This document shows, in pieces, positions 33,603 to 41,292 of a stretch of 64,000 nucleotides of DNA. The notes under the pieces are model-generated. The model had not been told where the DNA came from. It did no database searches and was given only the letters and a program-made list of their open reading frames with translations. Made by a program: the position numbers and the translations under genes. How positions within the stretch are numbered: position 1 is the stretch's first letter; each line of letters starts with the position of its first letter. The DNA comes from G965267605 sp965267605 (lineage in GTDB: Bacteria; Bacteroidota; Bacteroidia; Flavobacteriales_E; Vicingaceae). The stretch spans positions 62,001-126,000 of the forward strand of contig OZ254088.1 of NCBI GenBank assembly GCA_965267605.1. The letters run 5' to 3'.

Positions 33603-34387
33603 CCGCGCTCCTTTATCTCCTTGTCCACCTGGCAAACGGGAATGGGAACCATCTTATGTTTGTTTCTGTTGTGGAAGGACTGGTAGATGTCCAATACTTC
33701 CTTCTGTCTTCCTTCAAGCGAGGAGGGGTCACCTTCAAATTCCATGGCCCATTCCAGTTCAGGATAGGAAGCTCCAAGCTGATCTTCATCGGTTCGGTCA
33801 TCGCCCCAAAGACCATCCGTAGGAGGCGCATCAAGGATATCCTGTGAAACACCCAGATATTCCCCGAGTTCAAAAACTTCAGTTTTATTGAGGTCCGCAA
33901 TAGGGCTCAGATCAACACCGCCATCACCATATTTGGTAAAGAATCCCACTCCAAAATCCTCCACCTTGTTGCCCGTTCCAGCAACCAATAGCCCATTGAT
34001 TTGGGCAATGTGATACAAGGAGGTCATTCTTAAACGGGCACGGGCATTCGCAAGTGATAACTGCTTAAGTTCGGCATCTGGGCAATCAGGTAGGGTGGCA
34101 ACCATCTGATCGAATACATCAGTCAGCTCAACGAAGTGTGATTGCACATTTGAGTACGATCCGATAAGACTTTCTATGTGCTCTATACCTCGATTGACCT
34201 GTTCCTGCGATTGGTGAATAGGCATATCAACACAAATCGTGCGCAACCCCGTTCTTGCAGCAAGTGAAGAGGTTACGGCAGAGTCAATGCCACCCGAAAC
34301 GCCTACTACGAAGCCTCTGGCATTGGCATTAGATGCATAGTCCTTGAGCCAACCTAGGATGTGGTGCTCAACAGCGCTACAGTTCAT
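33599..34387 (-). CDS. nadE: NAD(+) synthase, ammonia-dependent
   Basis: 262 residues. The ATP-pyrophosphatase signature SGGIDS is at residues 31-36. Further NadE blocks: TICVDMPIHQSQEQVNRGIEHI, NARARLRMTSLYHIAQINGLLVAGTGNKVE, GFFTKYGDGGVDLSPIADLNKTEVFELG and PTDGLWGDDRTDEDQLG. There is no glutaminase domain, so it uses ammonia (or a partner) to amidate nicotinic acid adenine dinucleotide. It overlaps the downstream sensor phosphatase gene. The gldB-gldC pair nearby is a neighbourhood often seen with nadE in flavobacteria. Confidence 0.95.
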   Translation of the reverse strand: MNCSAVEHHILGWLKDYASNANARGFVVGVSGGIDSAVTSSLAARTGLRTICVDMPIHQSQEQVNRGIEHIESLIGSYSNVQSHFVELTDVFDQMVATLPDCPDAELKQLSLANARARLRMTSLYHIAQINGLLVAGTGNKVEDFGVGFFTKYGDGGVDLSPIADLNKTEVFELGEYLGVSQDILDAPPTDGLWGDDRTDEDQLGASYPELEWAMEFEGDPSSLEGRQKEVLDIYQSFHNRNKHKMVPIPVCQVDKEIKERG

Positions 34388-34393
34388 GGAATA

Positions 34394-35185
34394 TCAGAAC
34401 AATACGCCCACCTTTAATTGGACGTTGTGAGGCACAGCATTTTGTTTGATACCTGTATTAGAGGTGTCAAATATGTGTTTAGAATCTTTCTTGATGACAT
34501 TGTTCACACCCAGGTTATAGGCAAGTCCAAAAACCAACGCTGTGGATCCTGAAATGGTGTATTCGGCACCACCACCAATATGCACTTGTGCCCTAAACAG
34601 GTTCATGTCTTTCTCGATGTTGATCTGCTCTTTGGTAACCGCAGAACTAACCGTTGATGGTGTTACATCATCTGTAGAACGCCCTTTGTATTTAAAGCCA
34701 AGATTCATACCCAACTCACCATAGTAGGTCATGTAACCAATCTCCTTCGTTCTCATCTTGATGCCTATAGGAATGTTTACGTACGTCATGTTATACGTTC
34801 TGCTGTTAACCCTAAACAGGTCGTATGTAAGTGTAGTATCGTTGAAATCCACATCCTGGATCTCGATCAATTCTTCATCCTTGTTCATGTAGTAGGAAGA
34901 GGTGTCATTGCCATCGAAATTCAGAATACCACCATCGTAATTGAATTGTACGCCAAAACCAAAGGAGACGATCTTGCTCAACCGCTTCTCTACATCCAAT
35001 CCCCAGGCAAATTTGAAAGCCGTACCACCACTGGTGAATTTTTTCTCGTTCTCTGGTTGATACCAGTTAAGGCTTGGAGCACCGCTAATGCCGAACCTCC
35101 ACTTCTTGTCGAATTCCCCTTCTTCCTGCGCCATTACGGTGTTAGCAACGAAAATGGTAATCAGGATCAGATATATCTTTTTCAT
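34394..35185 (-). CDS. Outer-membrane beta-barrel protein (PorT-like)
   Basis: 263 residues from ATG 35185 (an ATG at 35215 adds 10 residues before the signal peptide). The signal peptide ends VMAQ. The mature protein starts WRFGISGAPSLNWYQP and continues as alternating strands (FGFGVQFNYDGGIL, MTYVNIPIGIKMRTKEIGYMTYYGELG-type strand pair, AQVHIGGGAEYTIS), ending VQLKVGVLF with a terminal Phe. This is the pattern of the PorT/outer-membrane barrel clan in Bacteroidota, with the specific role unknown. It lies 6 nt upstream of nadE. Confidence 0.65.
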   Translation of the reverse strand: MKKIYLILITIFVANTVMAQEEGEFDKKWRFGISGAPSLNWYQPENEKKFTSGGTAFKFAWGLDVEKRLSKIVSFGFGVQFNYDGGILNFDGNDTSSYYMNKDEELIEIQDVDFNDTTLTYDLFRVNSRTYNMTYVNIPIGIKMRTKEIGYMTYYGELGMNLGFKYKGRSTDDVTPSTVSSAVTKEQINIEKDMNLFRAQVHIGGGAEYTISGSTALVFGLAYNLGVNNVIKKDSKHIFDTSNTGIKQNAVPHNVQLKVGVLF

Positions 35186-35234
35186 ACTTTTGGCGTTCTT
35201 ATTCTTACCAAACAATTATAAGTTTTTTTTACCA

Positions 35235-36257
35235 ATGCACAGACTGTTCCAAACCTCACTCATTGCTGTTTCAATGCTCATGTTTATGGGTTGTGGAGAG
35301 TCGAATCCGCACCTGGTTGATACTTCGAATGTGCAAGTTGAAATCAAGCTCAAACGGTTTGAAAAAGATCTGTTTAAGCTAACGAAGGACAGCTTGCCGG
35401 ATGAAGCTTTGGATGGGCTTGCGAAGCAGTATCCTGAGTTTTTCCCCTTGTTTGTTGAAGAGATTATTAAGGTTGGGGTCGCTGGAGATCCAGCGTTAAG
35501 TTATGGTGTAAGGTCTTTTTTGTTTGATCCGGATGTGCAACAGGTGTATCCTTCCTGTGCCAAGGAATATGAGCAAATGGAAGATGTAGTAGCGGATCTG
35601 GAATATGGATTCAAACACTTTAAATACCATTTTCCAGAGCATCGGGTTCCGGAATTCACCACATTCTATTCTCACTTTAATTATCCCAGTGTAATTCTTG
35701 ATAAAGAGATTGCCATTCCCATTGAGAAGTATCTGGGTACCAAGCATGATTTCTATAAGCGGTTAGGTATTCCAGAGTATAAAATCTTGTCCATGAGCCG
35801 GAAGGGAATCACTGTTGATTGTTTGAAGGGTTGGGTGAATGAAACATTCGAAGTGGATCAGGAGAAAAAACGAATTCTTGACCACATGCTGTACCAGGGT
35901 AAGTTATTGTACGCTTTGGATGTGATGCTACCCGAATGGCCAGATTCACTAAAGATCGGCTACACAGGTGCGCAGGTGGAATGGTGCCATACCAATGAAG
36001 CGGAAATTTGGGATTATTTGGTTACCAATAAGATGCTCTTTGATAATGATCCTGCCACGCAGGCAAAGCTTATTGGAGAAGCACCTTTTACTCCAGGGTT
36101 TCCCGATGGTTCTCCCGGAAGAGCCGGACATTGGGTTGGTTGGCAAATTGTACGCGCATACATGAATGCAAATAAGGTATCACTGGAGGAGCTATTGCGC
36201 GAGCAGAACTGCGATAAAATATTGAATAAGTCAGGTTATAAACCAAAAGCTAATTAA
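35235..36257 (+). CDS. gldB: Gliding motility lipoprotein GldB
   Basis: 340 residues from ATG 35235; the frame is open further upstream but overlaps the divergent barrel gene and lacks sense there. Lipobox MFMGC (Cys near residue 19). Family blocks: VQVEIKLKRFEKDLFKL, LAKQYPEFFPLFVEEIIKVG, PEFTTFYSHFNYPSVILDKEIAIPIEKYLG-type central region, GKLLYALDVMLPEWPDSLKIGYT, GRAGHWVGWQIVRAYM. GldB is needed for gliding and stability of the T9SS-linked machinery in Flavobacterium. It is followed by gldC with a 1-nt overlap (TAATG). Confidence 0.9.
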   Translation: MHRLFQTSLIAVSMLMFMGCGESNPHLVDTSNVQVEIKLKRFEKDLFKLTKDSLPDEALDGLAKQYPEFFPLFVEEIIKVGVAGDPALSYGVRSFLFDPDVQQVYPSCAKEYEQMEDVVADLEYGFKHFKYHFPEHRVPEFTTFYSHFNYPSVILDKEIAIPIEKYLGTKHDFYKRLGIPEYKILSMSRKGITVDCLKGWVNETFEVDQEKKRILDHMLYQGKLLYALDVMLPEWPDSLKIGYTGAQVEWCHTNEAEIWDYLVTNKMLFDNDPATQAKLIGEAPFTPGFPDGSPGRAGHWVGWQIVRAYMNANKVSLEELLREQNCDKILNKSGYKPKAN

Positions 36258-36604
36258 TGAAACAGTCAGAGATCAAACTGAACGTTGAGTTGAATGAGAA
36301 TCATATCCCAAGTAAACTACAATGGGAGGCGCCAGATAGTGGTACGAATGGAAAACAGGATTGCAAGGCTTTCATGTTAGCCATCTGGGATAGCCAGGAA
36401 AAGGGATTGATGAGAATTGACCTTTGGAATCAGGAAATGCAGGTGGATGAGATGCGGGATTTTTGTTTCCAAAACCTGATGACCATGGCAGATACACTAG
36501 AGCGTGCAACATCGGATGTTGAATTGGCGCACGAACTTAGGGAATTGGGTCAGAAATTTGCCGCAAAAGCCCAGGAAATAGCCGCCCAAAACGATGCCCA
36601 ATAA
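36257..36604 (+). CDS. gldC: Gliding motility protein GldC
   Basis: 115 residues, soluble. KQSEIKLNVELNENHIPSKLQWEAPDSG, CKAFMLAIWDSQEKGLMRIDLW, QVDEMRDFCFQNLMTMADTLERATSD and the helical tail follow GldC closely in length and order (quoted in pieces here). In Flavobacterium johnsoniae GldC improves gliding and is encoded directly after GldB, as here. No terminator is obvious after it. Confidence 0.9.
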   Translation: MKQSEIKLNVELNENHIPSKLQWEAPDSGTNGKQDCKAFMLAIWDSQEKGLMRIDLWNQEMQVDEMRDFCFQNLMTMADTLERATSDVELAHELRELGQKFAAKAQEIAAQNDAQ

Positions 36605-36672
36605 AGTATTGAATACTTGTACTTTACAAGAGAAATTGGTTATTTTGTTATGTTAAGACAAACCATAGTTTG

Positions 36673-37956
36673 ATGAACAAGCAATTACTCTCTCTTTTGA
36701 CCCTTGCGTTGGGCTTGATCAGCACAACAGCATTTGGTCAGCTATTCTACTCAAACGGTGCTACAATTCAGGTTACCATTGGTGGTTTATTGCACATCAA
36801 TGGTGATGCTGAAACCAATGGTGCAGCTGCAACGCTGGGCAATGAAGGTAGAATCAATGTAGCCAACAGTGTTGCCAATGGTAATTTCACCATCAACAAC
36901 ACAAGTACAGTTTCCGGAAACGGAGATTACTATGTGGAAGGAGATTGGACCAACAATGCTACGTTTCAAACAGATTCGAGCTATGTCAATCTTAGTGGAG
37001 GCAACCAATTGATCACTGGTGCCAATCAAACGACTTTCTGGGATTTGGAGATTTCAGGTACTGGTGTGAAAACACAGACGCTTGATGCATTTACTTCAAA
37101 CTCTCTACAATTGAATTCACTTGAGTTGGCAACGGATGTGAACACCATGTTCGTTACCACAAACAATCCAGCTGCGGTTATGAATAACAACACTTTTGGG
37201 TCTGAAGGTTTTGTAAGCAGTCTTGCGGGTGGTTCATTGTCGCGAAACACAAATCAAGCGATGAAGTACTTCTTCCCAACAGGAAGTAGTCTTGGTACTT
37301 TAAGATACAGGCCAGCGTATATCACTCCTGTTTCAACAGCGGCCAATACGTACACGGCTAGATTGGCAAACAACGATGGTACAGCAGACGGTTATCCTAC
37401 TAATCAGGTAGAGTCAAGCCTTGCTTCTGCATCAGCGAATACAGCTTTTTACCACGTAATCAATAGAAGTGCAGGTATGGACAATGCATCAATAGAGTTG
37501 CATTACGATCCAGCTGCCGATGGTGTATTTAGTTCAATGGGACAATGGAATACGCCAACTACTGGTTTCTGGAATGAAATTGGAACATCAGCACACACTG
37601 CAGGCACTAACTATAACAACATCAATGCACCGGCATGGGCAGATTGGACAGAAGAGCCATTTGTGCTTATTCAGGCTGAGGGCATCGATGTGCCAAACGT
37701 ATTTACACCAAACGGTGATGGTAGAAATGATTTCCTAACGATCCCAGGTGGTGGAATTCTTGAGTACGAATTGGTGATCTATAACAGATGGGGACAAACC
37801 ATCTTTAGCACTACCGCCAGAGAGATCAATTGGGATGGCAGAACAACGGCAGGTGTTGAGGCATCAGCTGGTACTTACTATTATACTTTGAAGGCCACAG
37901 GGCTTTCAGGAACTGACTACAGTCAGGTAGGTCACATCACTCTCCTGAGAGACTAA
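36673..37956 (+). CDS. T9SS type B sorted protein (gliding motility-associated CTD)
   Basis: 427 residues from ATG 36673 (TTG 36670 directly before it is a less likely start). The signal peptide ends TAFGQ. The middle is Asn/Thr/Gly-rich beta structure without a recognised domain (FYSNGATIQVTIGGLLHING, GNGDYYVEGDW). The C-terminal ~90 residues are the type B sorting domain: VPNVFTPNGDGRNDFLTIPG, YNRWGQTIFST, WDGR, ASAGTYYYTLKATG. It is thus exported by the T9SS and probably attached to the surface. The stop overlaps the convergent engB stop by 4 nt. Confidence 0.85.
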   Translation: MNKQLLSLLTLALGLISTTAFGQLFYSNGATIQVTIGGLLHINGDAETNGAAATLGNEGRINVANSVANGNFTINNTSTVSGNGDYYVEGDWTNNATFQTDSSYVNLSGGNQLITGANQTTFWDLEISGTGVKTQTLDAFTSNSLQLNSLELATDVNTMFVTTNNPAAVMNNNTFGSEGFVSSLAGGSLSRNTNQAMKYFFPTGSSLGTLRYRPAYITPVSTAANTYTARLANNDGTADGYPTNQVESSLASASANTAFYHVINRSAGMDNASIELHYDPAADGVFSSMGQWNTPTTGFWNEIGTSAHTAGTNYNNINAPAWADWTEEPFVLIQAEGIDVPNVFTPNGDGRNDFLTIPGGGILEYELVIYNRWGQTIFSTTAREINWDGRTTAGVEASAGTYYYTLKATGLSGTDYSQVGHITLLRD

Positions 37957-38555
37957 TTCCAGGTAGCATTTACTTCTTCTACGAAGGTTAGAATATCTTC
38001 TTTCCCCAATCCGGTGTTGGCAGAAGACACAAAGTATTTAGGTGTTTCTTCCCAGTCACCATTAAGCATTTTCTTAAGGTAGGATAGTACCTGCTTGTTC
38101 AGTGCGCTGCTGGATTGTTTGTCACCTTTGGTGAAGACCATAACAAAGGGCACACCACTTTCCGCAAGCCACGCCATAAATTCCAGATCAATCTTCTGAG
38201 GCTCATGTCGGCTGTCAACAAGTACAAATACACCCAGTAAATTCTCCCTTCCCAAGATGTAAGACTTGGTGGTCTTGTTCCATTGGAATCGCTTTCCTTT
38301 GGAAACCTTGGCGTAACCATATCCAGGAAGATCTACCAGATACCACTCCTTATTAATAAGGAAGTGGTTGATGAGCTGTGTCTTTCCGGGTGTCCCCGAA
38401 ACCTTAGCTAAGCCCTTTGTATTGGTTAGCATATTGATCAAGGACGACTTGCCCACATTGGATCTACCAATGAACGCATATTCCGGTTTGTCAGCAGTTG
38501 GGCATTGATCCAGTTTCGCAGAGCTAACCAGAAATTCTGCCGATTTAACCTGCAT
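37953..38555 (-). CDS. engB: Ribosome biogenesis GTPase EngB (YihA/YsxC)
   Basis: 200 residues. G1 FIGRSNVGKSSLIN, G2 region KVSGTPGKTQLINHFLIN, G3 VDLPGYGYAKVS, G4 VFTKGDKQ and G5 SSANTGLGKEDI are intact. It is an essential GTPase that assists late assembly of the 50S subunit. The start lies inside the last codons of the alpha/beta hydrolase gene (11-nt overlap), so they form a transcription unit. Confidence 0.96.
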   Translation of the reverse strand: MQVKSAEFLVSSAKLDQCPTADKPEYAFIGRSNVGKSSLINMLTNTKGLAKVSGTPGKTQLINHFLINKEWYLVDLPGYGYAKVSKGKRFQWNKTTKSYILGRENLLGVFVLVDSRHEPQKIDLEFMAWLAESGVPFVMVFTKGDKQSSSALNKQVLSYLKKMLNGDWEETPKYFVSSANTGLGKEDILTFVEEVNATWN

Positions 38556-39339
38556 CTAATTCAGAAGTCTCGAATTGAAAGCGTTCCTTGAACCAGGCGT
38601 CAAGGATTTTATTGAACTCTTCCGGCTGCTCCATCATCGGGGCGTGACCGCACTCATCTATCCAATATAAGTCAGCGCTTGGGAGCGACTGCTCAAATTC
38701 TTCAGCCACTTCGGGCGGAGTGATGTTATCGTTCTTACCCCATATCAGACAAACGGGTAGGTTGTAAGAAGGTAGATCCGATTTCATGTTGTGACGAATG
38801 GCCGATTTGGCAAGTGCAAGAATCCTTACCAATTGCTGCCGATCATTTACAATCTCGAATACCTCATCCACCAGTTCATCGGTAACCATTTCCGGGTCAT
38901 GGAATGTAACTGCAATACGCTCCCTAAGGAAGTTCTTGTCTTCTCTCCGCGGGAAAGATCCTCCGAACGCGTTTTCATATAGACCCGAACTACCAGTGAG
39001 TACAAGAGAATGCACCTTCGGCATATTCGCAAGGGTATAAACCAATCCAACATGACCACCCAAGGAGTTACCCAAAAGCGAAAATTGATCAAGCTGTTTG
39101 AATTCCACGAAGTCTTCAATGTACTTACTCAATTTCTTCACGTTGGTGTCCAACACCGGCATTGTATATAACGGCATGATCGGAACGATCACGCGGTACC
39201 TTCTGGCAAAGTGATTGATGAGATCAGCGAAATTACTCAACGCTCCGAAAAGCCCATGGAGTATGACAATCGTGTGGCCTTCGCCCTTTTCCAGGTACTT
39301 AAAACCGCCCTCTTCTATTATGTCTACTTCGTGTCCCAT
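38545..39339 (-). CDS. Alpha/beta-fold hydrolase
   Basis: 264 residues. Oxyanion segment ILHGLFGALSNFADLINHF, nucleophile elbow LLGNSLGGHVGL with Ser92, acid in LIWGKNDNITPPEVA, and His in DECGHAPMMEQPEEFN: a complete catalytic triad. The substrate is unknown; such genes are often seen in the MhpC/BioH-like class. It is encoded directly upstream of engB and divergent from the dcw cluster. Confidence 0.88.
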   Translation of the reverse strand: MGHEVDIIEEGGFKYLEKGEGHTIVILHGLFGALSNFADLINHFARRYRVIVPIMPLYTMPVLDTNVKKLSKYIEDFVEFKQLDQFSLLGNSLGGHVGLVYTLANMPKVHSLVLTGSSGLYENAFGGSFPRREDKNFLRERIAVTFHDPEMVTDELVDEVFEIVNDRQQLVRILALAKSAIRHNMKSDLPSYNLPVCLIWGKNDNITPPEVAEEFEQSLPSADLYWIDECGHAPMMEQPEEFNKILDAWFKERFQFETSELDAG

Positions 39340-39425
39340 CTACCACCGTAGGTTTCACCAAATGTAAAATAATTATTTGTGAATTCTTCTATCTGAAACA
39401 GAGGGTTAACAAGCTATTCAGACCA

Positions 39426-39460
39426 TCCTGACGAACATCAGGAATACAATATCCTGAGCG
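39426..39460. repeat. REP-like palindromic sequence upstream of the dcw cluster
   Basis: TCCTGA-CGAACA-TCAGGA (39426-39443) is a 6-bp inverted repeat, followed by ATCCTGAGCGAAAC. ATCCTGAGCGAA is the core of palindromic repeats widespread in Bacteroidota genomes and matches the type seen reversed at 31208-31305. It is probably a decayed copy. Confidence 0.4.
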
Positions 39461-39476
39461 AAACAAAGTTTTCAAC

Positions 39477-39516
39477 AAAGTGGTAAAAAGTGGTAAATGG
39501 TGGGAGAAAGTGGTAA
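39477..39516 (+). promoter_or_regulatory. Four tandem MraZ boxes
   Basis: Four 10-bp units, AAAGTGGTAA, AAAGTGGTAA, ATGGTGGGAG and AAAGTGGTAA, place GTGG(T/G) at exactly 10-bp intervals (39480, 39490, 39500, 39510). This is the known arrangement of MraZ operators (repeated TGG-containing boxes one helical turn apart), directly before mraZ. TATATTTT at 39524-39531 resembles a -7 element, so bound MraZ would cover the -33 region and repress the dcw cluster. Confidence 0.85.
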
Positions 39517-39555
39517 AATTATTTATATTTTTACCGCCAATCCTATAAATGCTTC

Positions 39556-40026
39556 ATGTTAAGTCTGTTAGGGGAATACGATTGCAAATTGGATGCAAAG
39601 GGAAGGTTCATGTTTCCGGCTGGTTTGAAGAAACAGTTGGCGGATGTGCTACACGAAGGATTCGTTGTGAACCGCAATGTTTTCGAGAAGTGCCTTGTGT
39701 TGTATCCAATGAAGGAGTGGGGTGTGATTCGGAAGCAACTCTCCAGATTGAACAGATTCGTTCGGAAGAACGAGCAGTTCGTGAGGAGGTTTCACAACGG
39801 AGCTACCCTGGTAGAGTTGGACGGAACAGGAAGGTTGTTGATGCCGAAGACTTTGTTGGAACATGCCGGTATCAAGAAGGCGATCAAGGTGTGTGGTAAC
39901 GGGGAGCGAATTGAAATATGGGATAAAGACGCATACGGCAAAGTGATGAGCGCGGATGTAGACTTTGCTGATTTGGCGGAAGAGGTGATGGGTGCGCTTG
40001 GAAATGATGTGGACGATGTATCATGA
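39556..40026 (+). CDS. mraZ: Transcriptional regulator MraZ
   Basis: 156 residues, two AbrB-like MraZ repeats: LLGEYDCKLDAKGRFMFPAGL at the N-terminus and TLVELDGTGRLLMPKTLLEHAGI in the second half. The DxKGR and DGTGR motifs contact DNA. MraZ forms a ring that binds repeated boxes and represses its own operon. The cognate boxes are 40-80 nt upstream. The end overlaps rsmH by 11 nt. Confidence 0.96.
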   Translation: MLSLLGEYDCKLDAKGRFMFPAGLKKQLADVLHEGFVVNRNVFEKCLVLYPMKEWGVIRKQLSRLNRFVRKNEQFVRRFHNGATLVELDGTGRLLMPKTLLEHAGIKKAIKVCGNGERIEIWDKDAYGKVMSADVDFADLAEEVMGALGNDVDDVS

Positions 40027-40912
40027 TCCGGTCCTTCTGAAGGAAGCCGTTGATGCACTGGTACAGGATGAGAATGGAACTTATGTGGATGTCACCTTCG
40101 GTGGAGGGGGGCATTCCAAAGAGATATTAAAACGGTTAAGTGATAAAGGACGGCTGATCGCTTTTGACAGGGATCTGGATAGTCTGGACAATGCAATAAA
40201 CGACCCAAGGGTTGAACTGGTGAACCAGAATTTTCTCTACATGAAGAACTTTCTGAGGTACCACAAGGCAATGCCGGTTAACGGTATCCTTGCGGACCTG
40301 GGGGTTTCTTCGCACCAATTCGATGTACCTGAAAGAGGCTTTTCCTTCCAGCAAGATCACCGGCTCGATATGCGAATGGATCAATCGCAATCCCTTGATG
40401 CCGCTGAGGTAATCAATACTTATTCTGCCAAGCAACTTACCCAATTATTCAAGGATACCACTGATCTGAAATCACCGCACAAGATCGCAGCGGCTATATG
40501 TAATGCGCGCGACAATAATGCCATTACAACCACTGGTCAGCTAACAGCAGTATTCGCTGAGTGGAATTTGCAAAAGAACCGTCACAAATTCTTCTCACAG
40601 CTGTTTCAGGCTTTGAGAATCGAAGTCAATAGGGAACTCGATGCATTAAAAGAGTTGTTGGTTAGATCAGCTGAGGTGTTGGATGAGGAGGGTAGGATGG
40701 TTGTTATCAGCTACCATTCACACGAAGACAGGTTGGTTAAGAATTTCTTCCGCTCCGGCAATTTCGAAGGCCAGGTGGAAACAGATATCTACGGAAACGT
40801 CAATTCGGATTTCAAACCATTACAACAAAAGGTAATCGTTCCGGGTGATGAAGAAAAGCAGCGTAATCCCAGATCACGCAGTGCAAAAATGAGAGTGGGG
40901 GTCCGGGTATGA
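40016..40912 (+). CDS. rsmH: 16S rRNA m4C1402 methyltransferase RsmH
   Basis: 298 residues from ATG 40016, giving the usual MYHDPVLLKEAVDAL start inside the end of mraZ. SAM-binding VDVTFGGGGHSKEIL, IAFDRDLDSLDNA, NGILADLGVSSHQFD, FSFQQDHRLDMRMD and MVVISYHSHEDRLVKNFF are all conserved, and the C-terminus has NPRSRSAKMRVGVRV. It methylates N4 of C1402 in 16S rRNA with RsmI. It is the standard second gene of the cluster. Confidence 0.96.
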   Translation: MYHDPVLLKEAVDALVQDENGTYVDVTFGGGGHSKEILKRLSDKGRLIAFDRDLDSLDNAINDPRVELVNQNFLYMKNFLRYHKAMPVNGILADLGVSSHQFDVPERGFSFQQDHRLDMRMDQSQSLDAAEVINTYSAKQLTQLFKDTTDLKSPHKIAAAICNARDNNAITTTGQLTAVFAEWNLQKNRHKFFSQLFQALRIEVNRELDALKELLVRSAEVLDEEGRMVVISYHSHEDRLVKNFFRSGNFEGQVETDIYGNVNSDFKPLQQKVIVPGDEEKQRNPRSRSAKMRVGVRV

Positions 40913-41292
40913 AGAAGCTGCTTTCCAGACTGAAAAGAAAGAAAGGGACTACCGAAAACACAGTAGAACGATCAGATCAGCGCCTAGTAGTAGACTTCCT
41001 CAGTGGGAAGTTTCTGACGCGTGATAAGGTTTTGGTGTTCCTGCCATACATCCTGTTCCTGGGATTGTTGGGTATAGTATACATCGCCAATGGCTATTTG
41101 GCGGAGAGCGCTTTCATGCGCATGGATAAGTTAAATCGCGAAGTCAAGGACCTACGGTCCGAATATATCACCATCAAGTCTGAATTGAATTACCGCAGCA
41201 AGCAATCAAGTGTTGCGGAGATGGTTGAGGAGTTGGGTTTGAAGGAATCGGTAGAGCCGCCAAAGAAAATCGTTAAGCAGGAGGAAGAATAA
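40909..41292 (+). CDS. ftsL: FtsL-like cell division protein
   Basis: 127 residues. A basic cytoplasmic tail of about 45 residues, one transmembrane helix (VLVFLPYILFLGLLGIVYIA) and a periplasmic coiled coil (KLNREVKDLRSEYITIKSEL). Sequence identity with proteobacterial FtsL is negligible, as usual; assignment rests on topology and on position between rsmH and ftsI. FtsL scaffolds the FtsQLB and FtsWI complex. It overlaps rsmH by 4 nt and ftsI by 1 nt. Confidence 0.88.
   Translation: MKKLLSRLKRKKGTTENTVERSDQRLVVDFLSGKFLTRDKVLVFLPYILFLGLLGIVYIANGYLAESAFMRMDKLNREVKDLRSEYITIKSELNYRSKQSSVAEMVEELGLKESVEPPKKIVKQEEE

Noticed and set aside
35088..35234. N-terminal extension of GldB
   Set aside because: The frame is open upstream but overlaps the divergent barrel gene. 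The lipoprotein signal begins at ATG 35235.
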